Part shown: positions 47,443 to 58,424 of the stretch, piece by piece
Position numbering within the stretch: position 1 is the first letter of the stretch
How the letters are laid out: every line of letters starts with the position of its first letter
NCBI GenBank assembly: GCA_006503535.1
Contig: QYRS01000008.1
Span: forward strand, 2,728,001-2,792,000
DNA from: Arthrinium phaeospermum
Taxonomy: Eukaryota; Ascomycota; Sordariomycetes; Amphisphaeriales; Apiosporaceae
Length of the DNA: 64,000 nt
Direction: 5' to 3'
Translations under genes and position numbers: made by a program
The notes under the pieces: model-generated
The model's input: the letters and a program-made list of their open reading frames with translations, nothing else
Database searches by the model: none
What the model was told of the DNA's origin: nothing

Positions 47443-48945
47443 GAGGCCGTCCGTAGCAACAACAGCGCGGCGCCGACTCTTCTTCTCCAGAAGTTGAAGA
47501 AGAGAAGAGAAGGCGGGAAATGATTAGACTCTTACTTCTTACGATTGCCACGACCACCTTATTAGTACTGCTTGTCTTACAGTAATTTGATACCCGGAAA
47601 TGCACCAATTAGCTAGACTAATACCAGCAATGATCGACGTCTAACCTTATGTCTTCTGTCCTATCAGGTTGTCGGGGTCTCAGTTCAGCTCGTCACTGCT
47701 CGCTAGTGCGTGCAAGTCCCCTTGTCCCCGTGAGCGCGAGCTTAATAGGGTTACGTAGCTAAACCCATCGCGTCGCTAGTTGGGCATGTGAGTTTGGAGG
47801 TTGTTTCTAAATGGACGACGTGTTTGATTGCTTTCGCTGTCCTGTTTTCTCCTTCTCATATCTCTCTTTCTTGCAGCGGGTGCCAACCAGTCTCTCCGTC
47901 CCGCGGCATGATGTATGCCCTTCCAATTCGCAGGGCTGGGTTGGCATTGCGCATACAAGACACATGCAGCCCTGTGTTACCGAAGGACCGGTGGTCACGA
48001 GGGGGGCTTGTGCGACGACCGACCGCCTGGCCAGAATTCCCGTTTTTGCGAAACTGGATGTTTGCTACTGATCAATTGCCTGACAGGGCTACGTCGCGCA
48101 CCTGTTTGTTCGCAAGACCGTCGGCTGAATTGGCAATTGTGGCATCAATTGATTCGGCTCCCGGGGATGGTCCTTTGGCTGTGTTTCCGGGCGGCCGGAC
48201 AGCTTCTTGGGCTGCCCGTGTGTCTTCCCGACCAACACCCGCGAGCGCATAAAACGACGATGCTGTACAAGTCCGACCATAGTGGCGTCGCGACCAATCT
48301 CACAATTACTTCCCCGCGTCGGCAGCAGTCCCGGCAAGAGTACCAGCATCTAGACTGACCATCCGCGGGCTTGCGCTTCCATATTGCGCCAGCGCTCATG
48401 CTCACTTGCGAAGTCTCTACCTTGGCAGCTACGTCGCGTCGCGCTTAGCTATACCATGATGGTATGATCACTGTGACCGATCTCGCCGCCGCCACCGCTG
48501 CTGTCGCTGGCATGTGAGGCATGAGATTACATCGTTTCGCTCGTTGTCCCTTTTGGTTGGCCTTGCGACCGCCGTCCCACGGACCTCTGGCCCGATGCCC
48601 GACACGGGATTCCTTCTCATGCCCGAACCACCTCTGCCCTTTGAAGTATGTCTCTGGGAGTCGCTGTTCAGCAACCCGAAGAAGCTTTCGATTGGCAACC
48701 CGCCGCTCCGACTCCGTTTCAATTGAGGTCACGACCACCCGAATCAAACATTCGCGACACTCCTCCGCGTTGGAGCGACACAGCCCTCCATCTCCTCACG
48801 GAGAACAGCAGGCAATACGTTGAGGTCACGAGTTTCAGGGATACTCACGGTAAGCATGAGATCAGTCGAGGCTCTGGAATTGCCGGTCGGACTCGACACG
48901 AGAGCAAAAAGGAAAAGAAAAAAGGGCAAAAAGAAGAGTCGCTAT
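47443..48945. other. Intergenic region
   Basis: No supported gene is present between the FAD oxidase and the second tRNA-Gly; only short overlapping frames occur on both strands. Confidence 0.5.
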
Positions 48946-49016
48946 TGCATCAGCCGTGAATCGAACACGGGGCCCATCGATGGCAACGATGGATTTTACC
49001 ACTAAACCACTGATGC
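48946..49016 (-). tRNA. tRNA-Gly (anticodon GCC), copy 2
   Basis: This 71-nt gene has the same anticodon arm and D arm as copy 1 at 39.0 kb, with anticodon GCC at 48,982-48,984. It differs by paired changes in the acceptor stem (GCATCAG/CTGATGC) and T stem (CCGTG/CACGG), so base pairing is kept. T-rich sequence follows on the minus strand. Confidence 0.95.
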
Positions 49017-50283
49017 CTCGAGTTCTTTTGGCTCTTCGGATGACATAATTGCCTTCATTTTATGTATATGTAGTCGGGTATCAATAAGCCAGCTATTTAT
49101 GTGGTCACTGGGGTGGGCTGGTGAGAGGCAATCGGAAAACCACCACATGACAAGATCGACTCGACTTCTGGTACAATACATAATTGAGAGTTGGAGCGTC
49201 GTTTCAAAATGCCAGGATAATATTTCTCCCAAATCGAAGTCGCGCTTGCCCACCGACGGTCCGTACGACACTGCTAGCAGGGATCTGCCGCGTTTTCATT
49301 GCGCTCTCCGATCTCGCGAAACATCTCGCGAAACCTGATATCAACGCTCATGAAAGTCACGCGTCGATATGAAACCTGACGGCTTCAGAGAGGGACGCCT
49401 AGCCGATGACACTGTCTTCTAAAGAATGGGTGCTGGCCATGAGGGGTCCTAGGGCACCATCCTGTTGTCGGTCCTCCTTGGTAAGGTACACATCAGTCTG
49501 TGGCATCACTTTTAATCTCAAAACGATCTACTTGTCAAAGACGTCTTGCACAGTTCCAATTTATAATTAGAAGATGGGACTTTGAGGTCTATACCGAGCC
49601 GCGACACGATGGACCAGCCGCTCAGTGTCTCTTGTTATGGCATGATCAGCCAGCGATGGCGATATGACGTCCATCCAGATGCAAGTACAGGGATTAAAGT
49701 AGCCACGACTGTACCGTGCGACTGTAGTAACGTATCCCGAGAGAATTGGCGTACTCGGTCATCAATAGAAGACAGGAATCGATTTCTGGGTTCGTCCTAA
49801 CTCGGACTGGGTCAGATTTTGCAACAGACCTCAAGGGACGCAATTGGACGATATGTCTGAAAAATCCAGGCAACGTCAAACCCAATAAGTGACTATCAGG
49901 CTTAGGGCTTGAAGAAGCATCTATGAATGGCCACTGGCAGTAGGGTTCATCCGGTGCCTATGGCCGTAATACCCAGCTTACAAAAATCCAGGGTTACGGC
50001 TCGGTCCGCCCCTGAAGCTTTCTCCTTCGGGATCTCTTGATTGACTAGGATACTCTTCAACCAAGACACATACTCAGATAAAGATTCTGCTCTTGAAGAC
50101 AGGAACTGCCGCGGTGGTGGTGGTTCTGGTGGTGGCTAGCCTGGCCTGGCACTAATTCCTGCAGCCCACGAGTGGGTGCTACTTCACTGCTTACTCCAAG
50201 GCAGATTCTTGAGGGACAGTAAACCTGGTGTGAAAGATGAAACTATCCAAGCTGAAACAGCTTCACCCTCTCGATCACGCACT
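49017..50283. other. Intergenic region
   Basis: Nothing is supported here; the right part is probably the 3' region of the HET gene. Confidence 0.5.
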
Positions 50284-52689
50284 TTAATTCACCAACCATG
50301 GTTGATCAATCCGCGTGGCTTCATAAGAGCCCAATAGCCTCCCTCCCAAATCATCCCAGCTAGTGAACTCACTTCTTAGAACCATAGATCCTTCGCTGAC
50401 CTCTTCTTTCATCGGCTCGACTTTTACTCTTGCCAGGTAGTTGCCTGTAACGGTCTTCCTACTTCCCCCGATAACTACGTGCGACAATAGGATCCCGTTT
50501 GTATACGAGGATATACCCGTCAGGCTAGGCACAGGAAGAATAACTGCCAAGTCAGTTCGAAATGCCGCGTCGGCTTCGGCTCTCGTGGACATGGACACCT
50601 CCGTGCCGCGGTACAGATGCCAATCGTCCGCGTGTGAGATCTTGCACCAAGGTTGGCCAGCCTCAACAGGTTTGTACAGGCTATCAAATGTAGTGTCGTA
50701 GTCATTCAACTGGCTGACACGGCAGATCTTGTGCCAATCCCCGGAAAGAAGGAGCCCGGGGGCGTCTAAAGCGAGACCACCGGCTCCTTCGGGGTCGACA
50801 CGGGCTCTGGCCTCGTCCCAGCGCACCCTTGTTCCTCTGTAACCAATGTCACAGGGGGCCCAGCGAAATCCGGGTGCACTCATACGGGGCCCACAACGGA
50901 AAAGGACCGACGCTGGTATGGTGGTCATCCTTCTCAAGAACTCCATCCAGCGCTCGTCCCAATCCGATATGTCGTACAGCGTCTCAATGTGCGGCAGGTC
51001 TATCAATACAGCCAGAGAGATGATTTCATCCCCCGCGTGACTGGTCTTGCGCCGCTGTGTAAGTGTGAAACCATGCGCAAATCGTTCGTGCGGCTCCATA
51101 TTCTTGACATTGCGCATCTCTTCCAGAACAGCCAAGAGCTCCCTCTCCAGCGGCTGGAGAAACGCGAGTGGTTCGTACTTCAACCTGCCGAGGATGCGGC
51201 CTCTGACTTCTGCGAGATCGAAGAAGAAGTCGGCAAACTTCATGACAAGTCTTTTAGCCAAAATGCCCTCCGACAAGGTCCAGACGCGCTTATACCAGGA
51301 AGACATCACGATACGCATGAGAGCCTCGGCATCACTTCCGCCGTGGTAGTGCCAATCTTGCATCTCCGAATCTAGTACTAGAACCAAAGATGCATTCGCA
51401 TATGACGACGCCATTCTCGCACACGCGATCCTTCTCGCCGCCTTCAGATGGGGGACACAAACAGTATCGAGCCAGAAGTAAGGCGTCCACGTGGTATCCA
51501 GAGAACCTTCACCTTTCAAACATGTTGACTCTTTGAATAGATCAACGACTGCATGCAGCAGATCACTCAGTCTACTCAGCTGGCAAGTACGCACAGTGTT
51601 GCCTCTTTCGTCGCCCAGCCCATCAGACCACACATGCGATATCGCTATGCATTCCATCCCAGGCTTGTATTCGACAGCATGCAATAGCGCCTGGGGTTGG
51701 TTGCTGGATACCTGAGGACGCGAGGCCGTGCTAGCCGTCAGGACAGGAAAGGATGTGGTCTGGAGTAAAATCTCCTCGGGGGAGCCTGAGGAGACGCCCA
51801 CCGCGACACAACCGTCATGGTCGTTGCACTCAGTTGCGTGCTTGGGTATGTATGTACCCTTTGGAATATCATAAGCCACGCACTCTGACGGGTCACATTT
51901 TCCATGCGACGGGAACTCGGGGTTGCGTTGGCGGATCATGCTCGCGACACAAATGATCTCGATGCTGCCGGCCATCAAAAGACGTGCTACGTCGGTAGGG
52001 CACCAACCATTTCCGAGCAAGCGATCTTGTACAAAATCGCCGATGGTAGTACCCACTAGTACATCGACTTTGAATGGATCGAGTGCGTTGCGCGGATCCA
52101 GCGATTCCCAAACTTCCCTAACCGCCTGCAGCAGAACCGTGATAAGTAGACCCGCCGCAAGACCAATTTTCGAGATGGCATGTTCATTAGGGCCGGGCTG
52201 ATCCGAGCATGGCATACTAAGGTATCGGCTTGCCTCGTTCATGAATTCTAGTATTCGAACTCGAGCCTTCCGTTCGGCAGCCCACGATACATTGCTTCGA
52301 GACCATATATCGACCGTGGAGTCGACCCATTCCTTGGCCCGGACACGGAGGGCAGAGGTATCGAGGACCGTTGTGCCATCTGCGCGCGTCCTGGTGAACT
52401 CGAGAGGGTCACGCCGCCCAATTACAATCGCCAGGGGCCCGAAGAAGATCCAGGACTGTAGAAACACGGCAAATTGTTTGAACTCCCGGCCGGCAAGAAC
52501 TTTGGGGAGAGGGTGTCTTGTATAGCTGAAATGGGTCAGATCCCAGCCGTGGCGTTGGGGGTAATGGCGCCACTCCTCATAAACGCCGGTCTGGTCCGAC
52601 CAGCCCGCAGTTTCATAGTAGTCAAATTCTAAAGGAGGCTGACCACCCATAGGTTGCAGCAGTGGTCCATGTTTAGAGTCTCGTAGCAT
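50284..52689 (-). CDS. HET-domain (heterokaryon incompatibility) protein
   Basis: This is a single exon. From the Met at 52689 (MLRDSKHGPLL) it gives 801 aa; the frame is open to a Met at 52896 (870 aa), but the extra 69 residues look non-coding. Residues 1-340 form a long N-terminal region with a hydrophobic segment (about 80-95) and a second one (about 175-190). The HET core begins at about 350 with AISHVWSDGLG, continues with YFWLDTVCVP and the ARMASSYANASLVLVLD motif, and SSWYKRVWTLSE follows. These are the standard HET-domain blocks of fungal allorecognition proteins, whose activation triggers cell death when incompatible hyphae fuse. About 250 further residues end with WLVN. No GLRIFL (NACHT-linked) architecture is seen in this protein. 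A frame-broken paralogue lies 3 kb away on the other strand. Confidence 0.86.
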   Translation of the reverse strand: MLRDSKHGPLLQPMGGQPPLEFDYYETAGWSDQTGVYEEWRHYPQRHGWDLTHFSYTRHPLPKVLAGREFKQFAVFLQSWIFFGPLAIVIGRRDPLEFTRTRADGTTVLDTSALRVRAKEWVDSTVDIWSRSNVSWAAERKARVRILEFMNEASRYLSMPCSDQPGPNEHAISKIGLAAGLLITVLLQAVREVWESLDPRNALDPFKVDVLVGTTIGDFVQDRLLGNGWCPTDVARLLMAGSIEIICVASMIRQRNPEFPSHGKCDPSECVAYDIPKGTYIPKHATECNDHDGCVAVGVSSGSPEEILLQTTSFPVLTASTASRPQVSSNQPQALLHAVEYKPGMECIAISHVWSDGLGDERGNTVRTCQLSRLSDLLHAVVDLFKESTCLKGEGSLDTTWTPYFWLDTVCVPHLKAARRIACARMASSYANASLVLVLDSEMQDWHYHGGSDAEALMRIVMSSWYKRVWTLSEGILAKRLVMKFADFFFDLAEVRGRILGRLKYEPLAFLQPLERELLAVLEEMRNVKNMEPHERFAHGFTLTQRRKTSHAGDEIISLAVLIDLPHIETLYDISDWDERWMEFLRRMTTIPASVLFRCGPRMSAPGFRWAPCDIGYRGTRVRWDEARARVDPEGAGGLALDAPGLLLSGDWHKICRVSQLNDYDTTFDSLYKPVEAGQPWCKISHADDWHLYRGTEVSMSTRAEADAAFRTDLAVILPVPSLTGISSYTNGILLSHVVIGGSRKTVTGNYLARVKVEPMKEEVSEGSMVLRSEFTSWDDLGGRLLGSYEATRIDQPWLVN

Positions 52690-53194
52690 GCGAAAAGATA
52701 AATGACAAAGTAAGGGAATTAGAAAACAGCTTGGAGTAAACCGTATATTCGTCGTGATAGGCCTTGGGTCCACGAAGTGCTCCGTTTTGGTCAGAAAAGG
52801 GGTGTATGTGGGCGTGGAATTCATAGAATGCATCGAACTCTTGGGCTTATTCACTTGATGCTGAGCAGGTGGCAAGCTGTGCACGCCACGTTGCATGCAT
52901 GTCGAGTCATACAGAAATCATGCATCAAGTCCTACACCATTGTAGAGCCATTGATCTATGATTGGTTCGCTCGCAAAAGCCAGTGAGATTTTGGAAAGCC
53001 ACACCGCCCCCGAAGCCTCGTGGCCAAGCCCTTCCTCACCACTCGCCGAATAAGCAAAAGGGTCCGTGCTACTCCCGGTCTTTAGGAGGTATTGCCTGTC
53101 TATTGATTATGGTAAATCGACGAAATAGCGAGCCTTTGACGGTAGAGTGGATGATATCAAGGATATCAACGGCCAGCTACTCAACGAGCTCGAC
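52690..53194. other. Spacer upstream of HET gene
   Basis: This is the promoter region of the HET gene and possibly its 5' leader. No separate gene is supported. Confidence 0.45.
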
Positions 53195-54673
53195 CTACGA
53201 GCTTCCTGTAAGTTTGGCGCTCTGGTGTATCTTACTCGCCATCTCTATTCCCTCTGATATAAACCGAAACCAGTAGTTATCCACGTACGCCGTCTGCCAG
53301 CCGTCCTTCTCTCCGCTTGGGCCGCATGCTGTATCGCGCAAGAAGTCACCATCAGGATGAAGTTCGCCGCTCTCAACCCGAGCTATCACCCTCTGTCTTA
53401 TCCTGTCATGGGACATGGCAAGTCGAGTGGCTTCCAGCCAACGTGTTCGATCTGGGCCTGCCTTCAGTATAGGATCGATCCATAGCAAAGAGCCGCTGTA
53501 GAATTCGGAGAGGTCTTCGAGTCCTGTAGTAGCGTCCATGGCGAAACTGTCGGGGTTCAGGGCAATAAGGGTGTTGAGAAGCGCTCTCCGGGAGCTGAGA
53601 TGGGCTTCGAAACGTTCCATTTGAATGCCAGAGGAATGACGCAACCAAGTGCTGGTGTTTCTCTGTGGTGAGAACACGAATGTGTGCGAAAGGGAACATA
53701 TGATAACCCAGAAGGAGATCCCATAAGCGTCCCCCTTTCATGGCAGCGGCCCCGACAGCAATAACCCACTGTGAGAATATCAGCGCCCCTAGAAGCTTCT
53801 GCAGGCTAGGGCGATAGTCCGGCAGTATGGGTTCGGCCGGAGAGGCCAGTTGAGCAATGAGTTGACGACAGTACTTTCTCCGTAGAACACCTTCCACTCC
53901 ATCTCATTCATATGCTGAGTTGCAATTACCATTCGGTTGTATGCACTGCCCATATCCGCTTTAGCTCCCAGTTTTCTCGGTTTTCCACCGTGGAGAACGA
54001 GGATAAGGAGGCCGGTGAGAAGAACGCTTGAAATAAAAAGGAGTAACAGCCACAGCCTCAGAACGCATCCAACGGCTAAGGCAGTTACCGAGATCCAACC
54101 CAGTGTAGATGCTCCCATATATGCTCGTCCTTGTCGCTGATTTGTAGATGCGGAGTTCTAGAAACGTGTATTATCTGTCATTACAAGAGTTAGAAACTGC
54201 CGTAGGTTATCACACTATGTCCGTTGGGTCTATGTTCGTGACATGTGGGGTGATTAGGGGGACTCGGATGCATACCTCGAGTTTCTGAAGTCTTACGTCG
54301 TCCCGCCTGATGTTTGTATTGTCGTTGGGTATAGCTTTCACCCCAAGGGTCGAGGCAAAGCCGAACAGTCAGGGCTGGCCATGGGGTACGTGTCCCCATA
54401 CCGTCCGTCTAGGCATATAAGGCTCGGGCTTTTGCCAAATTGATCCAGGTAGCAGTGGCTACCTATGCCGAGCCTGCCAAGGAGGAGGCGGCCTGCGGAG
54501 GGCGTGATTGCCCAACACCATAGTGGTATAGCCCCAGTAAGCTCGAATATATGTAGGGTTTTGGGTACATCGATAAAGTCGATGATCACGGATAAGGGAA
54601 GGATCCCGGCCAGCTCTGCAGCCAAAGGGTACTGTTTCAAAAATTCCGATAACGTTTCAATCGTTCGGTCCAT
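53195..54673 (-). pseudogene. Decayed multi-helix membrane protein gene
   Basis: Coding-like pieces on the minus strand follow one another but change frame. The first, from the Met at 54673, has a hydrophobic helix (LAGILPLSVIIDFID) and one more. The second, about 54,160-53,830, begins after a CTAG acceptor with two strong helices and ends in MEWKVFYGESTVVNSLLNWPL. The next, about 53,850-53,730, has a helix (LLGALIFSQWVIAVGAAA). The last, 53,677-53,195, has RRALLNTLIALNPDSF, a WIDPIL block, and ends with NYWFRFISEGIEMASKI. The three right-hand pieces read like one protein broken by single-base shifts, one next to a run of five G. I do not recognise the family with confidence. It lies upstream of, and in the same orientation as, the HET gene. 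Sequencing errors cannot be excluded. Confidence 0.5.
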
Positions 54674-55322
54674 GGTAGAAACTATGATTCCCGGTATTCA
54701 GGTCTTGAGGAAAGTGAGAAAACCCCGATTGTCTAAACCCCCAGAATCGCGTTCAGTGTCTTTTTTAAGTTTTACTTGACGCCCCCTCATACCGGGCACC
54801 TGGGAGCCACGCTCATTGGCTGTTAAACTCAGCCCGTATATGCAGGCCTTTTGTCCCTTAGCTAACGGCTAGCCCGAGGACACAGCCCTATGGCTGGCTT
54901 AGCAGTCAGATCATATCTTCCCTTTTCCCTGCTTAGATGATTTGAACCATGTTCAACTAACCTAATTCCTTTTTATCACTCAACTACTGCACACCTCAGC
55001 TGACAGCATCGGGGGAATTGGCAGAGGTTTAGTTTACACGGGACACGCATGATAAGCCAAGAGACCAATTCGACCCGCTTATGACACCATGTGCAAGCCA
55101 CCTAGAACGCCTACGGGTTTAGGCAGCAACCCCTCATGCCTCTCGTTTATTGAGCCCAATTTGGGAGATATTGACGACGGTTGGCACATTCACCGAGTAC
55201 CCGGCAATATCATCAGCTCGCCCCTATCGATGAGTCGACGTCACTCCTGGCTCCCGCGCATATTGAACCTTGCACCAGACTATTCCTCAGAAGTGCAGAA
55301 GGATTCGAGCATATAGAGCTTT
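54674..55322. other. Intergenic spacer between divergent membrane-protein relic and HET relic
   Basis: This is about 650 bp with no supported gene, between two relics transcribed away from each other. Confidence 0.45.
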
Positions 55323-58300
55323 GTGGTCGCTGCAACAATCAGCCGAGAGTCGGACGATGAATCCTCTTCATTCCAAAAAGAGCCTGGAGGCTGCTCGAAT
55401 CAAAGGTTCAGTTATTCATCGCTGGATTACCGAAAAAAGATCAAGACACTGCATGAGGAAAGTACGAGGTCGGAAGTTTGGGGGTTCCGTGGCGATCGCG
55501 AATGCTTTGCAAAGCGCACTATTTGCAGAATTTACAGTTACTGCTTCTTCTCGGGCATTCGAAGATGCTATAACGCTCGATGCCAATCTCGGATGAAAAG
55601 TTTCGAAGGAGCCATGCCTTCCTGTAGCTGGACTGCCTACAAAGATCTCGTTTATGTCTTGCTATCCTGCGAGTTGCACGGATGCTCTACACGCTAGAAG
55701 CTATACTGAAACATGAGACCATTGACTATGCCATCCACAAATGGATCTCCTCAGTTTCCGACGGTCTTCTGCCAAGACCTTCATGGATGTACAATGTCTG
55801 GCTATGGGCCATGCGCTGCCTAAGACAATATTCGAATGTCTTCGACTTTCCAGAGGCTTGATGCCCGGGTACCAAGCGCAAGCCTTACGAGTGTCCAGAA
55901 GATGCGGCGTCTGTCCCACGAGATTGTGGAACATAGCCATTCAGGGGCCAATGGAGTACCAAATATTGAAACATCGGGACAGCAGTGGCCAGGTATCGGC
56001 CTTCCTCGGTCATGAATGAAGACCACGTCGATTGTACTGATCAACATTGCCAGATGGCAACAACAACAGCACAATTATACAGCAAAGCCACAAGCCAAAA
56101 AGTTGCAAGTGCCAGGAAGACATGTACTTTGACCCATCATTACGAACTGTGCTGCAAAGAGAACAGGATATTGGCATGGTGTACCGAAAGCCAGGAGAGG
56201 CTGCGATTTGTGACAATAAAGAGAGCTATGGCTGTCTCACACGTGTGGGCAGATGGCACAGGCGTTGGCATGAAACCCATCGGCCGGATCAACGCTTGCC
56301 TCTTTGAATATTTCAGGGAAGTGTCGAGGTTACCTGAAATCGGATGTGACGGTGTTTGGTGGGATGCTATATCGATTCCTACAGACCGAGACTTAAGAAG
56401 GACTGCAATTGAGTCGATGCTGACCAACTACGAGTTGGCGAAGGTTACTGTGGTGCATGACGAGGAGCTGGTCAGTCTAGAATGGAAAGACGACGGGAGC
56501 CCGGCCATTGCAATCGTCCTATCATCGTGGTTTACCCGAGGCTGGACTGCTGGGGAAACTGTTTGCGTCCAAGACCATCCTGTCAAGTTCATCTTGCTGG
56601 TCCAGATGGGACGCGTCTGATTAAGGACCTCGATGACGATATTCTGGCATGGGGGCCAGATGAGGAAGGAGACCATCGAGTACGAGACGGATCTGGGCCA
56701 CCTACGCAAAGCCACTTGATTGCAAGTGACATCATTCGACTCATGCGGCCATACGGCCAGAGAGGCAGCCAAAGAGATGCGGATGGGACGAGACGTCCAA
56801 TGATATCTTGTCTGTCTGACCTTATATCAATTCTGAAGCCTAGGACAACATCATGGGCAATCGACCGAATGATCATCGCCGGCCTACTTTGTCTCCCGCC
56901 GGGAGAAATAAACTCAACTATGCGAGGCTCGGAAATAACCAAGATACTGCTTACGAGGTTCAGACGCATACGCCTTACGGAGATGATCCATAATGAAGTA
57001 CCTGTGTCAGACAGCGGGCCTTGGTCATGGTGTCCCCAGTCCATATTCGATCTCGCGCAATACCGCAGTGCGTCGGGCAGCTGGCTTGATGATTGGCAGG
57101 TTCATCCGGATGGAAGCCTTGAAGTGCGAATGCTGGCCTACGAGGTGGAAAGCTCGGACATTATTTACCACATAGTCAGCACCCATCCGTCGCCACTCGT
57201 GTTACCATGGCTCTATCAGAACGAGAGACGTGTCTACTTCTCACGTCTTCTCCACTCTTAGAACGGGGGATTCCTCTGTTTCTGCTTGCTCGACCAGTTT
57301 TCCTTTCCGGAGACTGGTATGTTAGTTGCCAATGGATAGCATGGGTCTATGTGAGGACCCCTGGGGGGCTTGAAATTGAGAAAGATACATGGAGGCACTG
57401 GCATCTCCATGGGAAGAAGAAGCCCCAGGATATGCCAACCAGATGAGTATTCCAGGGTCCAAGTGCTTTTCGGAAATCATGCGAAAGAGGGCTATACGGA
57501 CGCAGAGACTACATCGGCTCTAAGCTTCTCCTTTATACACTGGGCATTGCACGTCCTTCACCAATCAGCCAAGGGTACCCTCACCGAGCTGCGATGGGTT
57601 CTTCCAACAGTTTTCGCGATGAAGATGGGAGGGTCGTTGAAATGAACCAATCAACGCCCATCACGCATCCAACCTGGAAGAAGGATCGATGCTGGCTACC
57701 ACAGCTTATCTACATCCAGCCTATTGGTGCATGTCCAGTCCGTCCTCTCAACGACAAGCCCTCGAAACCCCTCCTGATGGCTAGGCTCCATTTGGAAATG
57801 GACCAGTCAGTAAACCTGATCCAAGGACTTTCTGGCACTCTTACGATTCAGAGACCTGGTCGTGTCAGAGGGATCATGCGAGGTGGACCACTCCGGCTCA
57901 TGCGGAGGATGGGTTGTGGTATCCTGGTCATTTCCATACCCAAGACGATTGAAGGTTGGCGAACGCTACTGTGCGAACCCCATCTTCACCATCATTCAAT
58001 CCAGATTCCACATGTGAATCAGATTGGGTCAGATACAGAAGTCCCGCAGATTTCCATGTCCTTGGGCCGCGAGTCGGTCATGGATTCTGTTCAACCCCAC
58101 GTGAGATACGATTGGTCTTCCCATCTAGGCCTGGGCTGGCACATGTTCGTGGAGTCCGCTAAATGCTGCCTAGAGTGCCAAGCATGCATGGATGCTATTC
58201 ATGGCTGCTGGAAAGAAAGGGAGTCAAGAGGGGGAAGTGATCGCCAGGCTTCAATGGCTGGAAGGAGCTACAAATGCTGCAGTTGGGAACTAGAGTCAAC

Positions 58301-58424
58301 TGAACAGTCCAACACTTCCATGGGCTTTCCCCACTACTGTAGCAAGTTGAAAGGATGGTATATCAAGACTGAGCTTGCCCGCTACAGTTTACTGGCTACC
58401 ATACTTATCCAGCAATCTTCTTAA
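55323..58424 (+). pseudogene. HET-domain gene relic, frame-broken paralogue
   Basis: Plus-strand coding pieces change frame repeatedly. An N-terminal piece (about 55,323-55,640) is followed by one ending in WMYNVWLWAMRCLRQY (to about 55,860). The HET core is at 56,100-56,560 with AVSHVWADGTGVG, GVWWDAISIP, the YELAKVTVVHD block and LSSWFTRGWT. After a frame change near 56,560 comes LIKDLDDDILAWGPDEE and about 200 further residues to 57,261. The last piece, 57,594-58,424 (up to 276 codons), contains a KPLLMARLHLEM segment like the C-terminal region of the intact HET protein at 50.3-52.7 kb. No chain of introns I could find restores one frame, so this is probably a pseudogene. A poorly assembled functional gene is the alternative. 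Confidence 0.6.
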
